Source of the DNA: JBCDJG01 sp038748065
Lineage (GTDB): Bacteria; Pseudomonadota; Gammaproteobacteria; Pseudomonadales; Halieaceae
Reading direction: 5' to 3'
Assembly: GCA_038748065.1 (NCBI GenBank)
Contig: JBCDJG010000036.1
Location: 1 to 48,625, forward strand
Length of the DNA stretch: 48,625 nt
In this document: positions 43,624-48,625 of the stretch, one piece after another
Numbering within the stretch: position 1 is the first letter of the stretch
Layout of the letters: each line of letters begins with the position of its first letter
The notes under the pieces: generated by a model
The model's database searches: none
Told to the model about the DNA's origin: nothing
The model's input: the letters and a program-made list of their open reading frames with translations, nothing else
Position numbers and translations under genes: made by a program

Positions 43624-44600
43624 AGGCGGATCGGCCTCGCTGCGAAAGCGTGGAAAATGCTGAGCAGGGCCCCGCACACGGCCATGCCGACCCCGGCTTC
43701 AATGAGAATGATGCCGTATTGCTGCCCCTTGATAGGATTACTGTGCAGTACGCTGTACTCAAGGAAACTGCCGCCCATCAGCATGCAGGCGACCCCAACG
43801 CTCCCATAGAGAAGTGCGCCCCCGATGACGAGACCCATCAGCACGGGGCGGGGAATCGCTTTTAGCGCGGCGGTCTCGCCTTGCAACAGGGCGTATAGAA
43901 TTACGCCCGTGGCAATCAATGCGCCGGCCTGAAAGCCGCCGCCAGGGCCATACTCCCCGTGAAACTGAACGTAGAGCCCAAAGAGCACGATGAAGGGGAT
44001 CAGCAACTGGCCGACGACCTGCGGAATGAGGTGGTGTTTAAGGCCCGAGTCCTGATCATCGCGCTCGAGTACCTTGCCGCCGGGCGCGACACCGAGAATG
44101 AACAGCACGCCGATGCAGGCCGCAAATACGACGAATACCTCGCCCAGCGTGTCGTAGCCCCGGAAGCTCGCCAGTACCGCGGTGACCACGTTGGGGAAAT
44201 CCATGTAGACCGGCGTATTTTCCAGATACCAGGGTGCCAGATGTTGATGCACGGGAGCGTCCGGGTCGCCAAGCCGAGGCTTGTCAAACGTAGAATAAAT
44301 GATGAGCACGGCCAACACGCTGACGACCAGTAGGCCAACCCGACTCGCCTGTCGGCCATAGCGCTCCTGGTCCGCGGTGAGTGCCAGGGCGCCAAGGAAG
44401 ATCACGGTGGTGATCCCCGCGCCAACGGCAGCCTCGGTCAGGGCAACATCTGCGGCGTCCAGCACGAAGAAATTGGCTGCCATTAGCAGGCTGAAGATGG
44501 AAAGCAGCATGACCGCAACAAACAGATTTTCTGTGCGCACCACGGCTAGGGCGGTGATGACGAGCAGTGACAGCAGGAAAACTGAGAAAACCAGAATCAT
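43620..44600 (-). CDS. mrpB: DUF4040 / MrpB fused subunit (MrpA C-terminal part plus MnhB)
   Basis: A 326-residue protein. Residues 1-90 are a DUF4040 module (FVLDAADVALTEAAVGAGITTVIFLGAL), which in canonical Mrp is the C-terminal part of MrpA. After a linker and a helix (VFVVFAACIGVLFILGV) the MnhB domain spans about 190-320 (HGEYGPGGGFQAGALIATGVIL and YGIILIEAGVGMAV). So the MrpA tail is joined to MrpB while the NuoL-like head of MrpA is encoded elsewhere in the operon. It overlaps mrpG and mrpC by 4 bp each. Confidence 0.87.
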   Translation of the reverse strand: MILVFSVFLLSLLVITALAVVRTENLFVAVMLLSIFSLLMAANFFVLDAADVALTEAAVGAGITTVIFLGALALTADQERYGRQASRVGLLVVSVLAVLIIYSTFDKPRLGDPDAPVHQHLAPWYLENTPVYMDFPNVVTAVLASFRGYDTLGEVFVVFAACIGVLFILGVAPGGKVLERDDQDSGLKHHLIPQVVGQLLIPFIVLFGLYVQFHGEYGPGGGFQAGALIATGVILYALLQGETAALKAIPRPVLMGLVIGGALLYGSVGVACMLMGGSFLEYSVLHSNPIKGQQYGIILIEAGVGMAVCGALLSIFHAFAARPIRL

Positions 44601-44935
44601 TCCACGCCCTCGGCGTCATTGCCCGCAAGCTTTTCCGCCTTGGGTTTCAGCCCGGATTGCAGCGCCGCATTGGCCAGGGCGTAGCTGGCGGTGGGCCCTG
44701 TCAGTAGGAGAAAGGCGAGTATCGCCAGCAGCTTCAGGCTGACCAGGCTCAAGCCTGCCTGCAGCATCAGGCCGGCGATAATCAGCAGGGAGGCCATCGT
44801 ATCCGTGAGGCTGGCGGCGTGCAGACGTGAGTACAGGTCCGGCAGGCGCAGCGCACCTATACCGCCGACCAGAATGAAGCCACCGCCAAGGCTGAGTAAG
44901 ACCCAGCTGAGCGCATCGAGGACGAGATCACTCAT
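44597..44935 (-). CDS. mrpG: Na+/H+ antiporter subunit G (MrpG/MnhG)
   Basis: ATG 44935 overlaps the mrpF stop by 8 bp. The 112-residue product has three helices and the MrpG marks GGIGALRLPDLYSRLHAASLTDTM and LLTGPTASYALANAA. It is a small membrane subunit of the Mrp complex thought to be needed for assembly. The open frame continues upstream, but that part is the mrpF gene read in another frame. Confidence 0.9.
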   Translation of the reverse strand: MSDLVLDALSWVLLSLGGGFILVGGIGALRLPDLYSRLHAASLTDTMASLLIIAGLMLQAGLSLVSLKLLAILAFLLLTGPTASYALANAALQSGLKPKAEKLAGNDAEGVE

Positions 44936-45203
44936 GGCCGGGCTCCTCCGCGCTGCTGGCCCTGTTTTGGAAGAATTCCAGGACCGCGAGTATGCCGACC
45001 ATGTTGATGAGGGCGTAGGCCAGGGCGAGATCGAGGAAATCCGGTCGACCAAACAGGAATGACAGCACGGCCAGAAGTACAGCTGTTTTAGTACCGAACA
45101 TGTTGACGGCGAGCACACGGTCGTAAACGGTAGGACCGCGCAGCGCCCGGATCAGGGCCAGCACCATGGTGACCAGGATGGCCATTGAGACGACGACATA
45201 CAT
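44928..45203 (-). CDS. mrpF: Na+/H+ antiporter subunit F (MrpF/MnhF)
   Basis: A 91-residue, three-helix protein with the MrpF signature RALRGPTVYDRVLAVNMFGT and LALAYALINMVGILAVLEFF, including the Asp of the second helix. The C-terminal tail (RASSAEEPGHE) is acidic. It begins 2 bp after mrpE ends, so translation is coupled. Confidence 0.9.
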   Translation of the reverse strand: MYVVVSMAILVTMVLALIRALRGPTVYDRVLAVNMFGTKTAVLLAVLSFLFGRPDFLDLALAYALINMVGILAVLEFFQNRASSAEEPGHE

Positions 45204-45205
45204 GC

Positions 45206-45712
45206 TCAGCGTATCCCCAGCTTGCCCGTGCGTCGCTGGGTTTCGCTGCTGAGGAGCTCCTCAGCGGCCTGGCGGTTGAGGCAGTGCACCAGCATGCGAT
45301 CTTCGTGAAGATCGATGGTTACGGTTCCCGGCGACAGCGTAATTGTGTTGCCGACAATGACTTTACCTGCGGCGGTTGTTTCACCGGCGTCCAGTTCCAC
45401 GAGAGTCGGGCTGATGGGCAATGACGGGCTGAGTACGGCACGGGCGACGTCGATACTGGATTTGATGACCTCTCGAAGCACCCAGCCCCAGAAGACGGGC
45501 AGTCGCAGCAGTGATCGCAGCGGCAGGGCGTGACGGAAAAAACCCATGCTGCGAGCTAGCCAAAGGCTGAGCAGGCAGGAAAACAGTCCAAGGATAAGCA
45601 GCAGCGGTTTGTAGAGGCCAGACCATAGGAGCCATGCAACCATGAGCACCAGTAGCAAGCCCAGGAGCTGCAGCGCGCCGACAGCACCTGCTTGATGATT
45701 GATCTTAATCAT
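45206..45712 (-). CDS. mrpE: Na+/H+ antiporter subunit E (MrpE/MnhE)
   Basis: ATG 45712 gives MIKINHQAGAVGALQLLGLLL; the frame is open to 45781 but that extension is polar and basic. The 168-residue product has two to three N-terminal helices, the LPVFWGWVLREVIKSSIDVARAVL segment and the cytosolic domain ending GNTITLSPGTVTIDLHEDRMLVHCL, all typical of MrpE. It is first in the operon, which reads E-F-G-B-C-D-D-small-D. Confidence 0.9.
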   Translation of the reverse strand: MIKINHQAGAVGALQLLGLLLVLMVAWLLWSGLYKPLLLILGLFSCLLSLWLARSMGFFRHALPLRSLLRLPVFWGWVLREVIKSSIDVARAVLSPSLPISPTLVELDAGETTAAGKVIVGNTITLSPGTVTIDLHEDRMLVHCLNRQAAEELLSSETQRRTGKLGIR

Positions 45713-45769
45713 GACGTCTTTTTTGTTTTCGCGGCCGTCTCGAGGGCGGCTATCGCGCTCAGGGGGCGT

Positions 45770-45775
45770 AGTATA
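45770..45775 (-). promoter_or_regulatory. Possible -10 element for the Mrp operon
   Basis: On the minus strand TATACT lies about 58 nt upstream of the mrpE ATG, at a suitable distance. No good -35 hexamer is seen at 16-18 bp, so this is only a candidate. The space to the WecG-like gene start (45713-45987, about 275 bp) holds nothing else I can identify apart from a short inverted repeat, TGCGCC-TGT-GGCGCA (45843-45857). Confidence 0.25.
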
Positions 45776-45987
45776 GGTCATATCACTCGCGCCATTCCAT
45801 GAAAGCCGCTACAAGCGGTCCGCACTAATCTGGGCCGAACATTGCGCCTGTGGCGCATTGCTCCGGGCGGTGTATCCTTACGCTGTTGTGTTTATGGTAG
45901 CTATGTACGCTGAATGTGTGGTTTTGGGTTTCATTGCAGGGTTTGTTCGAGCACCGCTGACGATGGACGCTGTGTAGACGCGTCGTT

Positions 45988-46761
45988 ATGAGCGAGCATG
46001 GGCACGTTCTCGAGCAGCGCATCGACATCAGTAACTACGAGGCTGCCACAGCGCAGATTATGGCGTGGGCCGGCGACCGCAAGAGCGCCCAGATCACGCT
46101 GTCCAATGTGTACTCGGTGATGTTGGCCCATGATGATCGGGAGTTTCTCAGGGTGACCACCGACAGCGATCTTGTCCTGCCTGATGGTATGCCGCTGGTG
46201 CTGGCATTGCGTTCCCTCGGTTTGAAGGGGGTAAGCCGTGTCTACGGCCCGGACTTGATGCTGCATTTATGTGCTGCTGCTGCGCAGGCCGGCGTTGGTG
46301 TCGCGCTTTATGGCGGTCGTCCCGATAGTCTGGTTGACCTGGAATCGAGGCTAATCCAGCGTTTCAGCGGCTTGCACGTGGCGTGTGCGATTGCGCCACC
46401 ATTCCAGCCTCTAAACGAGCAAGAGGAAGCTGCCGTTGTAAAAAATATTGCAGAGTCCGGCGCTGGGATCCTATTCGTTGGTACTGGCTGCCCGCGACAG
46501 GAACTGTGGATCGCGCGATATCTGGATCAGCTGGCCATGCCGATACTCGGTGTGGGTGCCGCCTTCGACTTCCATAGCGGCAGGATGGCCCAGGCACCAG
46601 CCTGGATGCAGCGCCTGTCGCTCGAATGGCTTTTTCGACTTGCGATGGAGCCCAGGCGATTATGGCGACGCTACCTCATTCATAACCCCCGCTTCCTCTG
46701 GCACTTTGCGGGGCAGTTCCTCCGCGAGCGGGTGCTGAATCGCGGTGGCACGAGGGCATAG
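45988..46761 (+). CDS. WecG/TagA/CpsF family glycosyltransferase
   Basis: A 257-residue protein of family GT26: ITLSNVYSVMLAHDD, LVLPDGMPLV (the Asp is the catalytic base in TagA), SRVYGPDLM, VALYGGRPDSL, ILFVGTGCPRQELWI and VGAAFDFHSGRMAQAP are the conserved blocks. These enzymes add N-acetyl-mannosaminyl(uronosyl) or related sugars to lipid-linked GlcNAc at the membrane face. The C-terminal LEWLFRLAMEPRRLWRRYL is the membrane-targeting tail. No other polysaccharide gene is adjacent, which is unusual because they normally lie inside surface-polysaccharide clusters. Confidence 0.88.
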   Translation: MSEHGHVLEQRIDISNYEAATAQIMAWAGDRKSAQITLSNVYSVMLAHDDREFLRVTTDSDLVLPDGMPLVLALRSLGLKGVSRVYGPDLMLHLCAAAAQAGVGVALYGGRPDSLVDLESRLIQRFSGLHVACAIAPPFQPLNEQEEAAVVKNIAESGAGILFVGTGCPRQELWIARYLDQLAMPILGVGAAFDFHSGRMAQAPAWMQRLSLEWLFRLAMEPRRLWRRYLIHNPRFLWHFAGQFLRERVLNRGGTRA

Positions 46762-46792
46762 GGCCAGCCGCGCGCGGTACTTAGTGTGTGGT

Positions 46793-47353
46793 TCAGCGGG
46801 TAAAGGCCTTGATCAGAGTGGCGTGCTCCGGGAAGCGCTCCAGCATTTTATCGCGCTCGCCGAGCTGCATATCTTCGTATTCGAATCCCGGAGCAACTGC
46901 CTCGCTGATCAAGCCATAGTCGCCCGTCGGTAAATGGGAGGCCTTCCAGACACCGCCACGCACCACGAGCTGTAGCTGCTGGCCGGCTTCAAGGTCCGGG
47001 CCAAGTACGGCCCTCTCGAGGCGCCCATCGGGGTGGATCATCGAGTAATGCACCGGCGCGCCAAGGTGGAAGTAGTGGATGATGTCAGAGCGGTTCAGGT
47101 GCCAGTGGCCAATGGGCGACTCTTCAGTCAGCAGGTAGAAAATGGATGTCATGGTGAAGCGAGGGCCATCGCCGCTGTCGACCTTTGACCTGTGGTCCGC
47201 CTGGAAGGTGCGTTTGAAGTAGCCACCTTCTACGTGCGGCTCCAGGGCCAGCGTGCGTATCACGGTTTCCCGATCTGGCTGGCTCACCGGTTTCGTCTCC
47301 GCATACGAGATTGTCGCGAGCAGTGACAGTAGAAAGGCAAGGTGAAGCCTCAA
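46793..47353 (-). CDS. Secreted DUF985 cupin protein
   Basis: A 186-residue protein with a signal peptide (residues 1-18, MRLHLAFLLSLLATISYA). The body is a DUF985 cupin: LALEPHVEGGYFKRTF, TMTSIFYLLTEESPIGHWHLNRSDIIHYFHLG, VLGPDLEAGQQLQLVVRGGVW and VAPGFEYEDMQLGERDKML. Family members bind metal or sugar-like ligands and are usually cytosolic, so the signal peptide is notable. Its ATG overlaps the amidohydrolase stop by 4 bp, so the two are cotranscribed. Confidence 0.84.
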   Translation of the reverse strand: MRLHLAFLLSLLATISYAETKPVSQPDRETVIRTLALEPHVEGGYFKRTFQADHRSKVDSGDGPRFTMTSIFYLLTEESPIGHWHLNRSDIIHYFHLGAPVHYSMIHPDGRLERAVLGPDLEAGQQLQLVVRGGVWKASHLPTGDYGLISEAVAPGFEYEDMQLGERDKMLERFPEHATLIKAFTR

Positions 47354-48625
47354 GGCGAGCTCGCCTGCGCATCCAGGGCATCACGGACCCGGGCGCTGGC
47401 TGCTGCGACGTCCTTGCGAAGCGTGCTCTCGTCGATCGTTAACACTTCTCGCTCGTTCATCAGCAGCTGGCCGGCAACAATGGTCGTTACCACGTCGTTG
47501 GCGTCCAGTGTGTAGACAAGATGCGAAGTGATATCGTAAACCGGCTGCCTGCCAGTCGCGCTGAAATCGACCTGGATCATATCTGCCTGCATACCCGGCT
47601 TGAGCTGGCCTATGCGATCACCGTGGCGAATGGCAGCCGCGCCGATGCGTGTTGCCATTGCCAGAGCCGTTGTCGCTGGCAGCGCTGTAGGGTCGCCCGC
47701 CTTAACCTTGTGCAGCAGAGCCGCCATGCGTACTTCCTCCCACATGTCCAGATCATTGTTTGAAGCGGCGCCGTCGGTGCCGAGCCCAACGTTGACGCCG
47801 GCGGCCAGCATGGCCGGTACCGGTGAGATGCCTGCCCCCAGTTTCATATTGCTGGTGGGGTTGTGAATGGCTCCCACACCGGATTTGGCGGTCAGAGCGA
47901 TATCCGCTGGACTGAGTTGAACCATGTGGGCCGCGATCAATTGTTGATCGTACATGCCCAGGCCCGCAACGTGCTGGACCGGCGTTGTGGAGAAGTTCTC
48001 CTCAATATAGGCCGATTCAGCAGGCGCTTCTGCCAGGTGCATGGAGATCAGGGACCCGCTGCTGGCTGCCGCTTCGACGGTAGCCTTGAGGTGCTCAGGT
48101 GACACCGTATAGGGTGCGTGGGGCGCAAACGCTGGCGTAATACGCGGATGCTTACCCTGCCAGCGTCCGACGAAGTCTCTGGCTGCGGCGAAGGAGTCGT
48201 CCCAACCCTTGAAGCCCGGGCTGGGATAATCGATGTGGGGCGCCGCCACTACGGCGCGCAGCCCGCAGCGCTCCACGACACCAGCGATTTCGTCTGGGTA
48301 AAAGTACATGTCCACGAAGGTGGTAGTACCGCCCCGAATCATTTCCCAGCAGGCTAGCGTGGTGCCGGCGCGCACGAAGTCGGGCGTGACAAAGCGGCCC
48401 TCCATGGGAAAGACATAGTTGTTGAGCCAGGTCATGAGGTCGAGATCGTCGACCATGCCACGGAACAGCGTCATGGAGGTATGGGTGTGGCCGTTGACCA
48501 ATCCCGGCAACAGCACGCGGCCTTTGCCGGGCACCGATTTCGGAGCGATGTATTGCTGATCGATCTGCTCGCGTGAGCCAACGGCAACTATCTCGGTTTT
48601 TGAAATAACAACGGCGCCATCGCTG
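47350..48625 (-). CDS. Amidohydrolase, MTA/SAH deaminase-like (MtaD type), partial
   Basis: The coding frame is open to the right edge, so the N-terminus is cut; a GTG at 48534 is internal, since DGAVVISKTEIVAVG upstream is the N-terminal beta-sandwich of the family. The metal site shows HxH in GLVNGHTHTSM, His in ISMHLAE, and Asp in GLGTDGAASNN; PHAPYTVS and NPTSNMKLGAG complete the family pattern. MtaD-type enzymes deaminate S-adenosylhomocysteine, 5'-methylthioadenosine or adenosine-like compounds. The chlorohydrolase/guanine-deaminase relatives share these motifs, so the substrate is only likely. It is cotranscribed with the DUF985 cupin. Confidence 0.85.
   Translation of the reverse strand, partial: SDGAVVISKTEIVAVGSREQIDQQYIAPKSVPGKGRVLLPGLVNGHTHTSMTLFRGMVDDLDLMTWLNNYVFPMEGRFVTPDFVRAGTTLACWEMIRGGTTTFVDMYFYPDEIAGVVERCGLRAVVAAPHIDYPSPGFKGWDDSFAAARDFVGRWQGKHPRITPAFAPHAPYTVSPEHLKATVEAAASSGSLISMHLAEAPAESAYIEENFSTTPVQHVAGLGMYDQQLIAAHMVQLSPADIALTAKSGVGAIHNPTSNMKLGAGISPVPAMLAAGVNVGLGTDGAASNNDLDMWEEVRMAALLHKVKAGDPTALPATTALAMATRIGAAAIRHGDRIGQLKPGMQADMIQVDFSATGRQPVYDITSHLVYTLDANDVVTTIVAGQLLMNEREVLTIDESTLRKDVAAASARVRDALDAQASSP

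Noticed and set aside
45843..45857. Inverted repeat TGCGCC-TGT-GGCGCA as an operator or terminator
   Set aside because: The arms are only 6 bp and there is no known regulator motif or T-run.

Overview
The window is about 48.6 kb of GC-rich, densely coding chromosomal DNA with no gap over 300 bp. I see no rRNA or tRNA gene, insertion sequence, prophage or CRISPR array. The gene content suggests a marine gammaproteobacterium, perhaps of the Halieaceae / OM60-NOR5 group: a YbjN homologue, a KefF/KefC pair, a TPR-sulfotransferase, CPXCG and DUF427 proteins, several SDRs and patatins, a GPH symporter, and an Mrp-type antiporter operon. That placement is inference from gene families. Many genes start with GTG or TTG, and overlaps of 4-8 bp between co-directional genes are common.

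Layout. 1-5.4 kb: the 5' part of a PlpD-like patatin/autotransporter (runs off the left edge) overlapping an SDR, a secreted glycoside-hydrolase-like protein, and a divergent PAS histidine kinase cut by an in-frame TAG. 5.5-10.2 kb: a tight four-gene operon of TPR-sulfotransferase, PqqD-like/GT-A-like protein, OsmC protein and patatin, convergent with ybjN across a 4 x 25 bp tandem repeat. 10.9-20.8 kb: SDR, MscS channel, CPBP-like protein, lipoprotein hydrolase, DUF6498, saccharopine-dehydrogenase-like reductase, VOC, DUF3014, GPH transporter and another SDR. 20.8-26 kb: CPXCG, DUF427, the kefC-kefF pair, a CbiM-like permease and an aldo/keto reductase. 26-32.8 kb: a MopE/TSP3-repeat CAP lipoprotein, a second PqqD-like/GT-A protein, an SDR lacking catalytic residues, DUF4239, a nitroreductase and a coiled-coil protein.

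33-38.3 kb: the most unusual locus. Two tandem genes carry an ATP-grasp module of cyanophycin-synthetase (CphA) type. In both, the Mur-ligase part that should follow is shortened and has no P-loop. The first is also fused to an N-terminal adenylate-forming domain whose ATP-binding and catalytic-lysine motifs are degenerate. They cannot be ordinary cyanophycin synthetases and probably form an uncharacterised ligase pair.

38.3-45.7 kb: a nine-gene Mrp-type cation/proton antiporter operon on the minus strand, in the order E-F-G-B-C followed by three NuoL/M/N-like subunits and a small two-helix protein. 46-48.6 kb: a stand-alone WecG/TagA-type glycosyltransferase, a secreted DUF985 cupin, and an MtaD-like amidohydrolase that runs off the right edge.

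A recurring structural oddity is that three convergent gene junctions (10.2, 11.7 and 38.3 kb) carry short tandem duplications of a gene's last codons plus its stop.
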